Shown here one piece after another: positions 1-12,519 of a stretch of 64,000 nt of DNA (position 1 is the stretch's first letter; every line of letters starts with the position of its first letter). The notes beneath the pieces were generated by a model, which made no database searches, was not told the DNA's origin, and saw only the letters and a list, made by a program, of their open reading frames with translations. The DNA lies in NCBI GenBank assembly GCA_907165275.2, contig OU015670.1, forward strand, positions 1,639,501-1,703,500, in the 5' to 3' direction. The position numbers were made by a program, and so were the translations under genes. This DNA comes from Zygaena filipendulae. Taxonomy: Eukaryota > Arthropoda > Insecta > Lepidoptera > Zygaenidae.

Positions 1-46
1 GGGAACTTCGAAATTAGCGCGGGTGAAACCGCGGGGAACACCTAGT
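1..46 (+). mobile_element. Helitron-like repeat, 3' end, cut by window
   Basis: GCGCGGGTGAAACCGCGGGG hairpin then CACCTAGT. Confidence 0.6.
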
Positions 47-308
47 TATATATATTTTCACTGATTGGCACTGATCTGTTCGAGGGGGCCTTGGCAATGA
101 TCCGAATGATTGATGACACTTGCCGCTGAGGTGACGGAGTGGATTCGGTGATGCCACCGTGCACCGTCACGTCGTTAGTGCTGCATAGGTACAAGTGTTC
201 CGATAGTAATTCATCTATTCTATAAATAGGCGTGTTGGAATTATATACAAAAATTAATTCCAGAGTCGTATTGTACTTACTTGGTTCGTACTTCGTACCA
301 ATGGGCAT
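42..308 (-). other. Unassigned 88-codon open frame, possible exon
   Basis: Open frame of ordinary composition outside any repeat I recognise (except its two ends, which overlap a Helitron end and a MITE). It includes YRIDELLSEHLYLCSTNDVT. No domain recognised and no convincing splice sites. Confidence 0.2.
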
Positions 309-637
309 GTTGACTAATTTTAATTTTTTAGTCCGTCTTGTAGATTATTAAAAAATATTGGACACGTATTTTTTCTTTTTTTACGTTATCAAAAAATAAC
401 AGCGATATATTGAGTTGAAATTTCGCGTGACGTCACTATTCTGACAGTTTGTATGGCGGTTTTGCGGTTAGTGACGTCACGACCTCCTCATCCTAAACTT
501 TAATGCGCTTTATCTCTGTATATTTTAAATTTTAATTTATTTAAAAAAGCAAAAAATACGTGTCTATTGTTTTTTTTATTTTCTAACTGACGGACTAATT
601 AGAATTTTGATTTTCAATAGTAGTCAACATCCCTATT
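300..637 (+). mobile_element. Palindromic MITE, family M1 (paired TGACGTCA)
   Basis: Ends AATGGGCATGTTGACTA and (reverse) AATAGGGATGTTGACTA, subterminal GGACACGTATTTTTT-like arms, and two GTGACGTCAC motifs flanking CTGACAGTTTGTATGG. This copy defines the + orientation. Confidence 0.8.
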
Positions 638-811
638 CCCCTCCCTAGAACCATAAGTATAAAAGTCGTGTGATGTAGCCAATGCTCCCCTTACAACTCT
701 CCTTTTGTATCAGGACTTGGACGTGTGTAACTCAAGTGTGATTAAGCAAATACATACGTATAATCCTTTGTTCAGTCTAAACGTTTTCTTTCTCTCACAT
801 AACCAATTTCA

Positions 812-1048
812 TATAAAATGCTTTGTCCTGATCCTGAATGACTGATGGATCAACGCACAGCCTAAACAGCGGATCGTAGAGACCTGAAACTTGGAGGGTG
901 TGTTCTTTGTATGACGTAGATATCCGATGAGAAAGGATTTTTGAAAATTCAACCCCTGGTGGGATGAAAAGGAGTTGCAAAGTTTGTATGGAACAATTCC
1001 GCGGGAACTTCGAAATTATCGCGGGTGAAACCGCGCCGGACAGCTAGT
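812..1048 (+). mobile_element. Helitron-like repeat, variant A
   Basis: Ends AACCGCGCCGGACAGCTAGT. The body (ATGACTGATGGATCAACGC) is shared, inverted, with 43855-44093. Confidence 0.65.
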
Positions 1049-1283
1049 CTTATACAATATGATAGTCGTAAAGATTTTATCGAGAGAACAGTGTTGGTTG
1101 TAATAAACTAGATGTGTTTGAGACTAGATACATACTCTTTTATAAAGTCGGTCAGTTGGTTTATTGCAAGGCTAGAAATGTTGTGAAACCGAAATTCCAA
1201 ATCGAACCTATACTCAATAATTATTTGTTCTTTCTATATCCCGCCGGCTACTTGTTGCTTTGCCGCGGTAAAACTTATTCTAA

Positions 1284-1790
1284 ACTAGCTGTGCCCCGCG
1301 GTTTCACCTGCGGTAGTTTCAGAGTTCCCGCGCGAATTCCGGGATAAAAAGTACCCTATGTCTTTCTCTGTAAACGAAAAACGCGTGCATGCCAAATTTC
1401 ATCGAAATCCGTTCAGCCGTTTTTGCGTGATTGAGTAAACGTATGCGAGGATAAGAGCTCGAAAGCGCATTTTCATCCGACTTGCTTCAAATTTATCGTC
1501 ACTGCTCATCTCCTATGTGTCTTAGCGTTATGTTATATAGCCATGGTCGATGTATATAGCCTGTAACCTGCCCAGGAGTATGGACTACAATCGTACCAAG
1601 TTTGGTTAAAATCCCTTCAGTAGTTTTTGACCCATGCGTGCACATACAGACAGACAGATAGACAGACAGACAGACAAAAATTTTACTGATTGCAGTTTTG
1701 GCATCAGTATCGATCACCATTCATCCTCCAATATTAATTTTGAATATATATTCAATGTAAAGAATTGACCTCTCTACAGTTTTATTATAA
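1284..1790 (-). mobile_element. Helitron-like repeat, long variant B
   Basis: Starts ACTAGCTGTGCCCCGCGG. It shares about 450 bases, including (ACAG)n, with 45764-46212. Confidence 0.65.
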
Positions 1791-2357
1791 TTATATATAT
1801 CTTATGACGGACTTAAGCTACCTAGATGCAAAGTTTTATTCAAATACGGCCAGCAGTTTTTGCGCAATGTGCGTTCAAACAAACCGACAAATGGATAATC
1901 AGATTAGAAATGGATTCTATTCTATTACCCAATAGCGAGGAAAGAGGGATTTTTTTTAAATCGCAGTCACGAATAAAAAAACGCATTTCAATTTGAATAT
2001 TGCGGTTTCGTTTTTTCTTTTATTCAAATAAATTCAAACTTGTTAGTTTATTTATTTATTTATTTATTTATTCTTCTTGCACAAAAGAGTACAAACGGCG
2101 AACTTAGTTGTAAGTGAACAAACAACAGTTAGACTCTAGACACAATAGAGCATTACTGTCGTATCTTATCATATGAACCACATATTATATAAGTTGTAAC
2201 AGCTTTAATAAAAAAAATTATATAATGTCGTATGTATTTAGAATGCATATTCAGTTGTTTGGCAAAATCACCAGTTGGATTAAAAACCATATACTTACTC
2301 GGTGCGCATTTTTTTAAATTAGATAATATTATGTATTTATGATAGGACTGTGGCGTG

Positions 2358-2543
2358 TACTAATATTATAAAGAGGAAAGATTCGATTTTTTGTTTGTTT
2401 GTCTGTTGGTTAGGATTTAACTCAAAAACAACTGGACCGATTTCAAAAAATCTTTCACCGTTACAATGCTTCATTATACCTTAGTAACAATGGCTGAAGG
2501 GAGCTCTGACTAATCCGCGGAGCAACCGTGGGTAACAGCTAGT
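2358..2543 (+). mobile_element. Helitron-like repeat
   Basis: ACTAATATTATAAAGAGGAA to GGGTAACAGCTAGT. Confidence 0.65.
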
Positions 2544-2795
2544 AATTTATATTATAAAGATCCTTCAAATGAACAACACTCTAAATAAATCAAAAATATT
2601 TATATGATAAAAAGAAATCGCCCTGCGATGTCGGCGAAGAAAGCTATCTGATCAGACAGTACTAGTAGTACTAGTTATTCTAATAGAAATTATCGTATGT
2701 GTTCATCGAAAACATAATATTGTATTTATAATTGGCTAAATTCCATGTTTTTTTGTACACCTTTCTGATGGCAATAAACAATGTTTTCTATTATT

Positions 2796-2993
2796 ACTAG
2801 CTGTGCCCCGCGGTTTCACCCGCGTGAGTTTTGGGATCAGGAACCTTTGCGAACGCAGGCAGAACAACCCGCCAAAGTTTCATCACAATCGGACCAATGG
2901 TTTCGAAACGCATAGAGGACAGACATACAAACATTCATTTTTATTTATGAAGAAGAAGATAATATATCCATATCCGTGCATGATCGAGTAACA
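2796..2993 (-). mobile_element. Helitron-like repeat
   Basis: ACTAGCTGTGCCCCGCGGTT; AGTTTCATCACAATCGGACC is shared with 32879-33000. Confidence 0.6.
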
Positions 2994-3154
2994 AACAGCC
3001 CAAGAACTTTCCATGCTTTTTTGTTCGGTTGTTATAATCATCTGCCCCCTTGGCCAAGTTGCCAATCTATATAATCGTTATCGCCATAGACAACTTAGGA
3101 ATATACCGTCATGTGACGTCACGTGGCCACGAAAAGTTGGACTTGGATTTTATG

Positions 3155-3520
3155 CGACCAGTGGGGCTAAGATGAGGAAATTTTATCGAGCCATTTTATC
3201 GATTCTCGTCGACATATTGTATGGTTTTGTCGACGAGAATCGATAAAATGGCTCGATATAATTTTATCGTGTTGCGCATCTTAGCCCCCCAGCGGAGCTA
3301 GGATGCGCAACATGATATGTTTATCGAACGAAAGATAAAATTGTCGACACGACAAATATTTGTGGGCGTCCAAGCAAAAAAGGGCAGTAGTGGGGTATTG
3401 AGTTAAGACTAGATTCGGTTAAACATTTTTTACCACTGGTAGACAAAACGATATATTATGTCGACAAGAATCGATTAAATGGCTCGATAAAATTTTATCA
3501 TGTTGCGCATCCTAGCTCCA
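3155..3520. repeat. Palindromic repeat cluster
   Basis: Arms 3181-3213 and 3229-3257 pair perfectly around TCGTCGACATATTG; a third partial copy lies at 3459-3510. The outer GGGGCTAAGATG pairs with CATCTTAGCCCC. Confidence 0.7.
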
Positions 3521-3549
3521 CAGGTGACAAGGCGATCCGTTCCTTAGTT

Positions 3550-4090
3550 TTCTGTGGCGATGATTATATACACACCGGCAGAATTAGCGGAACATAAAAA
3601 GGCAGAGTATAGAAATAATTACGTATATATATTAAAACAAGTTATTATCAGGCATGAAGTAACAAACTAATATACATCTTTTAACATCGACTTTAAGAAG
3701 TTTTTAGTTAAATTTTATTAAAAATTATCAAAATAAAAAAAAATAAAAAAAATCTGTAGTTTGTGAGAACACAGACAATGTTGCAAATAAAAGTTAAATC
3801 ACGAAGGGGAAACACACGTTATTAATCATTCATTTATTTAGTGTTAAAATCACAGTAATCTTTAATTTTCAACATTATTTGTGTGCTCACAAATTAGAGA
3901 AAAAGTGTTTTTTTTATTATTATTTTAAATAAAATTTAATAATTTTATTACAAACTTTTAAAGTGTTAAAAGATGTATATTAATTTATTACTTCAAGTCT
4001 AATTATTATTTGTTTTAATATATATACGTAATTATTTCTATACTCTGCCTTTTTATGTTCCGCTAATTCTGCCGGTGTGTATATTTTGAT
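3550..4090. mobile_element. Foldback element with spacer
   Basis: 3560-3690 (CACACCGGCAGAATTAGCGG, TTACGTATATATATTAAAAC) is repeated inverted at 3960-4085; a spacer of about 270 AT-rich bases without a gene separates them. Confidence 0.65.
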
Positions 4091-4368
4091 TGTCAGTTTG
4101 GGTGATACGTACGGATGGTGTTTTTGTAAAGAACCTATTTTTTCGATTGTCCTACGACATAATATACCTACACAGCCCGGCCCTAGAGCACATACTAGGT
4201 AACGTATCAACATGCTGTGGTGATAATAAGATAAATGACACTAAAATGGATTAAAGCGGCTCTATCTTTATAAAGTATAAAGTAGGTATTGCAGAAGAAA
4301 TTTTTGAGATAATGCCTTGTTTAATCTAATAATTATACGTACCGATGTTAGGTTGTACCTATATAATA

Positions 4369-4500
4369 ACTAGCTGGTGCCTGCGGTTTCACCTGCGGCT
4401 CGTATCAGGAACCTTCGTGAGCGTACGCAGAACAACCAGCAAAGTTTCATCACAATGGTTTAGGAAGACAGAGGACATACGTGCAGATATTAACTCTTAA
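4369..4500 (-). mobile_element. Helitron-like repeat, 3' part
   Basis: ACTAGCTGGTGCCTGCGGTT followed by CGCAGAACAACCAGCAAAG. Confidence 0.55.
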
Positions 4501-4552
4501 ATGAATAGATAATTTAAATATTACAATATTAACAGTCACAGTCACTGGTACG

Positions 4553-4590
4553 TCAGGTGTGTCGCGGGTTCGATTCCCGCGCCATCCTAA
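4553..4590 (+). repeat. tRNA-like B-box fragment
   Basis: GTCGCGGGTTCGATTCCCGC resembles a T-arm, but no D-arm or anticodon arm precedes it. Probably a tRNA or SINE fragment. Confidence 0.3.
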
Positions 4591-4644
4591 ATGAAATTTT
4601 ATAAAAATCGGCACAATGTATAATTTCTGGATGTTAATCCTTTT

Positions 4645-5033
4645 TAGTGATATGCCGGATATCCGTATCCGGAGAAATATCCGTATTTATTTAGTTAAAC
4701 TTTATGCACATCATGGTACAAACCTTGCCGTATCCGTATCCATTACTTTTTTGGCGAATCTTTTACTCTATGAATTTTCAATACACACATGAAATTCTAT
4801 ATATTAGAGGTGAATAGGTATCAATGAAAACTATTTTGATTTTGATATATAAACAAAAATATTATATCCTGTAACGCAAAGCGTAAGTTCCGTCAAATAT
4901 CGCTTCAAGGTCTCGCGTATCGACATCAAATGAGTAATAACGACGTAATAAGTGACGAAATATCCGTATTCGGATCCGTGTCCGCGGATATAGGTACATT
5001 TTTAACGATCCGATACATCACTATAACCCCTTT
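4645..5033. mobile_element. Inverted-repeat element rich in ATCCG motifs
   Basis: Starts TAGTGATATGCCGGAT and ends ATCCGATACATCACTA. It carries repeated TATCCGTATCCG; no coding frame and no clear target duplication. Confidence 0.5.
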
Positions 5034-5175
5034 TATCCCGAAATTTCCGAGATAATCTCGAAATTATGTATTATGTATGTAAGTATTTATGTTGTGTACT
5101 TGATTAATAATTTATTTACTTGTATTTTTTACTGCAATTTAAGTTATTATATTTTATTTCTATGTTTAATTTACA

Positions 5176-5528
5176 GCGATGATAGCTCAGTGGTTAGTGC
5201 GTTCGGATTAAACGCCGCACGGTGTAGGTTCAAATCCTAACAATGAGCTTGAGCTGTCGGTGAAGGAAAACATCTTGAGGAAACCATAGCATGGTGGTAG
5301 GGCGCTCTCTAGTGCCCGACTGGCTAGCCACCTTCAAGTTGCAAATCTGTCGCCAAGCACCTAACGGTGTGTTCCGGCAGCCTCACTTGAAAGCCAGTTC
5401 CCATCCCCATTACACGTCGGCAACGCACCTGTATGCCTTCTGGTGTTGCAGATGTCTATGGGTGGCGGTAATCACTTACCATCAGGTGTACCACTTGCCC
5501 GTTTGCCCCCTATGGCATAAAAAAAAAT
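5176..5528 (+). repeat. tRNA-derived SINE, full copy (family S1)
   Basis: tRNA-like head with A box TAGCTCAGTGG and B box GGTTCAAATCC, a body shared with the copies near 14107, 38832 and 55980, ending TATGGCATAAAAAAA. Confidence 0.8.
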
Positions 5529-6289
5529 GGTTTATTTATATTTATCCAAATAAGTACGATATTATAATTTTTTCCTCTTCTTTTGTTACCCCCGTCCGTG
5601 CGTGACAACGAGCTGCCAACTGAATACCAGCGCTAGGTGTACCACCCGCAGCACCTAGCTAATGCTGAGTTGGTGACCCTTTCGGCAGAGCATGCAAGAG
5701 ATATATATTGTGTACAAATTTAGATTAGGCATTGCTTGTGTTTGTATCTTTTTCTTGTGTGTTGTGCTGAAATAAGTGTATTTTCTTTCTTTCTTTCTTT
5801 CAAATTTTCGCGTTCAAAACCGCGCGGAACAGTTAATTAGGTACAGTAATTCGAATCTATCACAGCCTTATCTGTGAGCCTAATGTCGACAGCGAGGTAA
5901 TTTACCGAGCGAACTCTTACATAGGTACATTACATACGTATTCATGTACTTACGAGGCAATTGCCGCCATTGTCTATTTATTGATATGACTGTTTCATAA
6001 ATTAATGGCATAAAATATAAACAGTGAATGAATAATGGCAGCGTGTTATCTGGACGAAATAGGTATATATTATGTATAGAATTAATAGAAATAGAACGAC
6101 AATGTAGGCGAGCAGGGTGAATCCATCCATTTCTAGTCAGACTATAAAGGCCGAGTATGTCGATATATTTGAATGCGACGATAATTGTAATAAATAACCA
6201 ACCTCAAAAATAACGTACTTAACTACTTTTCTCTCTTTTCGGCTATTTTCAATCGATTTCAAAAGAGTAAAAGGTTCTATGTTCGATTG
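5529..6289. other. Gene-free stretch upstream of Mfsd6 exons
   Basis: 5590-5807 resembles a retrotransposon 3' tail (AGTTGGTGACCCTTTCGGCA, ending in (TTTC)n). The rest is AT-rich with no frame or motif I can support; the missing first Mfsd6 exon is not here. Confidence 0.4.
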
Positions 6290-6525
6290 TACAAAAATAA
6301 CTGGCGATACATTGAGTTGAAATGTCGCGTGAAGTCACGTCTCGCTACAGTTCAAATGACGTCACGATGCCCCCCATAATCCACTTATCAACACACAGAA
6401 CATGCTCTTTATCTAAGTATTTTTCATTAACTTGAAAAGCAAAATATACATGTTCATTATTTTTTATTATATGTAACTGACGGAATAAATAGAATTTTGA
6501 TCATACCACGGCAACATGCCTAATA
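6290..6525 (+). mobile_element. MITE M1, diverged and left-truncated
   Basis: From GGCGATACATTGAGTTGAAA to GGCAACATGCCTAAT. One motif is changed to GAAGTCAC, the other is intact. It ends about 70 bases before the first Mfsd6 exon in the window. Confidence 0.65.
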
Positions 6526-6595
6526 AGGCGACACTCGACGACATATTTATTTTCAAATATACAGTGTGTAAATGTCTCCACTGTTCGTTTCCCAG

Positions 6596-6741
6596 CGCTG
6601 GGGCCGGTGTTGCCGCAGATGAACGTGTTCGGTAAGCAGCTGGGCGTGTCGCCCTCCGTGATGGGCATGGTGACTGCGGTGCTGCCCCTCCTGTGGGCGG
6701 CGGCGAAGCCCCTGTTCGGATACGTGGTCGACTTCTGGCCG
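6596..6741 (+). CDS. Mfsd6: Mfsd6 exon: TM1 end and TM2
   Basis: Acceptor TTTCCCAG, donor GTGAGC. It begins with two bases of a split codon and ends on a codon boundary. It reads LGPVLPQMNVFGKQLG, then VMGMVTAVLPLLWAAAKPLF as a hydrophobic helix and GYVVDFWP. GC-rich against AT-rich flanks. Confidence 0.9.
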
Positions 6742-9700
6742 GTGAGCGGGATTAAATATAAACATACAGAGTGTAAGTTCAAACGAGCGATGTATTAAAG
6801 GAGGTTGTTCAATATTTAATTCTCGTTTCAAATATATCTACTGCTGAAAAAAGTATAACGTTAAAATTGCGAGTGTGATTCGCCGACGTGCTGACAGATT
6901 GTGCCCTAAGTGTCATTAAACTCCTCTTTTCTTTGTATTGCTGCTGATGCGCTGAAAAATCAAATGTAAGAGTCGTTCACACGCGTAAACTTACGACCAC
7001 CAACGCATTTTCTATTCGGTATTATACAAAATGCCGGCCATTTGTAAACGACGAGTTGTATAGTATGCCGTGGACATATTATAAATCTCGGTTATTCTCT
7101 TTTCAGGCGCACAGAAAACTCGTCTTTATGCTACTCATAACAGTGATGACGGCGTCCTACTGTTGTCTGTGGTTCCTGCCGAGTCCCGAAGAACCGAGAT
7201 CGCCGGTACTACAATACATATACCACCTCAACGACACAGTGTCCCTTCAGACTTACAACAATGAAACCCTTGACCGATCAATAGAAAAGTACAACTGCCA
7301 GTGGAACTGCTCTATGAACAAGTTTGACATATATTTGAAAAATTCTACATTCGTAAATAGAATATACGTGGACGGCGACGTGACCAATGCGTCTTGCTCG
7401 CTCTACGGTATGCATTACAGCGGTGCGAGAGAGGGACAGGTGATGTGCTCGCCGATAAAGGACTGCAGTTTGAAATGTTTCGATGACGACGTTTTGAGTT
7501 TAGAACTTAACGGCGGCGCGATGAATCGGAGCCGTAGGGAAGTTGACGCATCGCATGATTTGAACAAAATGGCGGCTGACACCAAAGATGTCGGGAAAAT
7601 TAAGATGGCGCATCATGATAGCGCGTTCGCAAATGAGACAGTCGCCGACGCAAGCGCCGGTTTCTATACGACGTGGACGTTCTGGCTGTTTGTCGTGTTG
7701 ATGTGCGTCGGTACAGTTGCGTTCAACGTCGCCAACTGTATAGGCGATGCGGTGTGCTTCGATGTGCTGGGTAAGAGGAAAAATTCTTTGCAACTAATAG
7801 TACAATTTTCTCAATTCAATTCAATTCGTTTATTTGCTGAAATATGATACATGTAAAGGTGTTATACTCATAATCCGGATTTGGTTGAATTTATAAATCC
7901 GGACGGCGAAATAAATTGCAAAAAACAGGCAGGAAATAAAACTCAGTTAAACTAGGTACCTATACCCATGTCCAAAATGTGTCAAAAATCCTTCTCTTGT
8001 GTTAGTATTCAATTATTTATTATAAATATAATCAATAAGTTATAATATAGTGTAGTAAGACTCGTTGACGACATCAATAAATAATTATTGCCACATGAAT
8101 GCGCAATTTATGCATAAGGTTTCTAAACGCGTGAAACTCCAGAAATCCGGAATTCCGAAAGTATGAAAATCTGGTAGTCCGAAGATCCGGAAGTTCGGAT
8201 ATCCGAAAAAAAAAACGAATATCCGAATCGATTACCCAACAGCTGAGTGTTATCACCAGGGCCGGAGCGCGGCTCCAAGTACGGCGCCCAGCGCGCGTAC
8301 GGCACGTTCGGCTACGGGCTGGCGGCGCTGCTGGGGGGCTTCCTGGTGGACCTCGTCTCCGGCCCCACCATCAAGGACTTCACCCCCGCGTTCGCCCTCG
8401 CCCTGATCCTGACCGCCGCCGATCTGTACAGCTGCAGGAAACTGAACGTGAGTCCGAGGTTTGACTCGTGTTGTATAATACCTTTTATCTACACAAATGT
8501 TGTAACATTCTACTTATGTTTCCAATACTTGACTTATAATTACTACTGTTATAGCGCAGACAACAAAACACTCAATTTAAGCAATTTCACATGATGGTAT
8601 AATATCCACATCGATATCGTAAAATCTCATTATAACATCAATAAAACGCGACCAACTTGATTGCAGGGCCAATCAGGTTGGTCGCGTTTTATTGGTGCGC
8701 GCAGCTGCGCTCTCATTGGTTAGATTTTAATGGCGGCAAAATCACTGTGACAATACACGTACGCGTGAATTTAATTTAATGCTTTTACTCTTGTTGTTTG
8801 ATTAATTGCATTAGTGAAGATAAAGTAGTGTATGCAACTGCATATAACACAGGTATTAAATTCATTATATGACAGTTGCATAAACTACTATTAGCTGGTC
8901 TTTGCGGTTTTAGTTTTACCCTCGTTGTTTGGGAGTTCCCGCGGCAACTCCGCGAAATGAAAATATAAAAATAACAACGATAAAAAACGGAAATAAGTAA
9001 TGCAATTACAAACAGTAGTAAAAAAAGCGTATCGCAACAAAATGGCAACCAGCATAAGCCAGGAACCGTTAAGGTAATCTTGTGATACGTGAAACAGCTG
9101 ACTTCTACCTATAATAGGGATGTTGACTACTTTTAAAAATCAAAATTCTAATCAGTCCGTCAGTTAGAAAATAAAAAAACAGTAGACACGTATTTTTTGC
9201 TTTTTCAAATAAATTAAAATATACGGAGATAAAGCGCATTAAAGTTTAGGGTGAGGAGGTCGTGACGTCACTAACCGCAAAAACCGCCATACAAACTGTC
9301 AGAATAGTGACGTCACGCGAAATTTCAACTCAATATATCGCCGTTATTTTTTGATTACGTAAAAAAAGAAAAAATACGTGTCCAATATTTTTTAATAATC
9401 TACAAGACGGACCAAAAAAAAAAATTTGTCAACATGCCCATTTATCAATCTGCCTGCCAAATTTCAGCACTAGTGATATAAGAGACGTCAGCTAAGAAAG
9501 GATTTCACTTGAGTTCCCGGGGAACTCCCAAATAAATGCGGATGTTTTCACTTCATTTTACCTCAACATATTATTTATTATACCTATTAAATTGTTTGGA
9601 TCATTTTCGACTAGGTCACTTACTATTACTATATTCTATGTATTTAATGCCGGATCTCGCTTTTTGACTCTTCTGTAAGGATATCAAGAATATCCTACTA

Positions 9701-12465
9701 ATATTATAAATTTGAAGGTGTGGATGTTTGGAGTTTTGGATGTTTGGATGTTTGTTAATCAATCACGCAAAAACAGCTGAACTGATTTGGATGAAATTTG
9801 GCATGCACGTTGTCAGGGGTACAGAGAAAGACATAGGGTAGTTTTTATCCTGGAATTCCCGCGGGAACTCCGAAATTACCGCGGTTGAAACCGCGGGGCA
9901 CAGCTAGTATTATTTATTTTTATTTATTTTTTATTTATTTATTCAACAAAATTCCACAGCACATGACAGTAATAACAAACAAATTTCATAAAACTATATT
10001 TAGGCCATTACGGAATAGCACTATGTTAATAAGTACGACTTACTCTCCAGCTACCGTCGCTGAGCAGCCCCGAGGACTCGGGCAAGGCGCTTCGCGAGGT
10101 TCTCAAGATACCCCGCGTGCTCGTGTTCATCGCCTTCGCTATCATCGCCGGCGCCTTCGACAGCTTCATCATATACTATATGTTCTGGTCAGTGGGGAGC
10201 TCATTTAACCGACTTCAAAAAAAGAAGGTTATCGATCCGACTCTTAAGTAATAGGTATTGTTGGTTTTGCACAGTATTCGTAATTAATTAGTGTTTATGC
10301 TACCTTTGTCGGTTTAATTTTTTTTCCAATCAGTTTGTGTTTTGAACTCTTAGGTTTAAATTGTTTTCTCTCTTAATTTGTTTATTCATGAACTTTAATT
10401 AGGAAGCAAATCTCATTTTAAAGTTTAGCTAAATTCAGAAAATATGGCTGTTTGGACTTAGTTTCTTTTGTCTTTTCTTAAAGATAAGGCATGTTACCTA
10501 TGCAATTTAATGCAAATAGCTTTGGTAAATATAATATATCTATGATATAGAGGTTTAAACTTACTTTCCTATCTTTTCCGAAAAGGGTATGCAAAAAAAT
10601 AGTAAAAACAAAAAAAAACTAAGTGACCCATTGGTGGCCAGGTTGCTCGAAGAGTTGGCCCAAGAGACGGGCTACATGGCCAAGATTAAACTGATCGAGG
10701 GCGTGGTAGTGGCCAGCGAGTGCCTCATCGGCGAGCTGCTGTTCTTCTTCTACTCCGGTGAGTGAAAACTCCATCAAAAATTGTAGAGTTGTCACTCAGA
10801 AGTGATACTTTAAAGTACTCGCGACTCTCATTATCTTTTTAAGCTGGGATTAATTTGTTTCTTTTGTTTGCAGGTAAAATAATTAAACGTCTCGGATACG
10901 GAACTACTCTGACAATAAGCTTGTTCTTCTACGGAGTGCGCATGGCAGCTATATCCTTCATGCAGAACCCTTGGCATCTCGTCTTCATTGAGGTGAGCGC
11001 GACTGCGACCCGGCACACATGAGCGAGAAGGCGGCACTCCCCCGGGCGGAGCGTGCACGTACTACTACCACCTCTGCATCCTGGCCGCCTGGTAGTCGCG
11101 CGACACAGCGCAGCTGCTACCCGGCACACATGAGCAAGGAGGCGCCCTTCCTCGGGCGGAGCGTGCACGTGCTGCCACCACCTCTGCATCCTGGCCGCCT
11201 GGTAGTCGCGCGACACAACACGGCTGCAACCCGGCACACATGAGCAAGGAGGGGGCCCACCCCCGGGCGAAGCGAGCACGTACTGCTACCACCTCTGCAT
11301 CCTGGCCGCCTGCTAGTCCCGTTTGAATCTCGCGTCTCGTTGCAGGCCATCACGCAAGGCCCCACGTACGCGCTGTGCTACTCCACTATAGTGGGGTACG
11401 CGGCGTACGTCGCGCCCGAGGGGTACTCCGCCACGGTGCAGGGCATCGTTGCTGGCATGGACGACGGCGTCGGTGAGTTTTAAACCATTATTTACAACAT
11501 AGAACTGATATACATACAAAGAACTGCAAAAGTGTGCTTAAGCAGCTAGCTGCTCAACCTAGCTAGATTTAACACGTGATTTCGTTGCCTTTTGATGCGT
11601 TATTTCGCGCCACTCACTCGCACATTCGATTCATTTTTTTCAATGTTCTATGCGGAAATATCCAATATATTATAATATATATTTTTGTTCTGTTGAGCTC
11701 AGAGGGTTTTTGTATACTTTATCAAATACTTTAAATTTCCGAATGAGACATTTTTTTACGATTTTCAAAAACCTGTTGTTGTAAAAATAGAAATTTTCGA
11801 TGAAAATTGCTGCAACTTAAAATGGAAAGAAATAGAATTTGCTGGAAAAATCGAAATGCACATCCCATTCGATTTTTTCAGCAAATTCTGGTCTTAACGA
11901 TATTTTTGATTGTTCCCGACACGAATTCCCTAAACCCCTTTTCCTTAAAGTTCATCGGTATTCCCGCGGGACTTCTTTGTTCCAAGATATAAAGTATCCT
12001 GTGTCACTCAAAGATACTGTATAGCTTCCTTATACCTAATGAATGATTTTTTGAAATAGGTTCAGTAGTTCTCAAACTCACTTTACAAGCATACAAACTT
12101 TACGTCTATACAATATTACCCCCTACGTCACACTCACAGTTCACAAATTACTTTTTTATGATAAAAGTATAGACTATAGCTGTTCCCCCGGTTTCACCGG
12201 CGGTAATTTCGGAGTTCCCGCGGCGACTCCGGGTTACAAAATAGCCTATGACACAAATAACGTGGCTTTCTATTGGTAAAAGAATTTTCAAAATCTGTTC
12301 AGTAGATTCAGAGATTACCTCCTACAACCTCACAAACTTTACTCTTTCTAATAAATTCAAAGACATTAGAAACAACGGCCATATTGAACTAGAGTCAGCG
12401 TTGATCCCGTGTAGATAACGTGTCACTATTTCACTCCATCTCTCACAAGCCTCCGTGGCGCAATT

Positions 12466-12519
<54 letters not shown>

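Noticed and set aside
658..665. TATAAAAG as a promoter for Mfsd6
   Set aside because: No transcript start or 5' exon can be linked to it, and it lies about 6 kb from the first exon seen, next to a MITE.
5176..5250. Possible functional tRNA
   Set aside because: A and B boxes are present but no acceptor stem closes, and the sequence continues into a SINE body.
5291..5605. 104-codon frame starting MVVGRSLVPDWLAT
   Set aside because: The same translation appears in other SINE S1 copies; it is a SINE body, not a gene.
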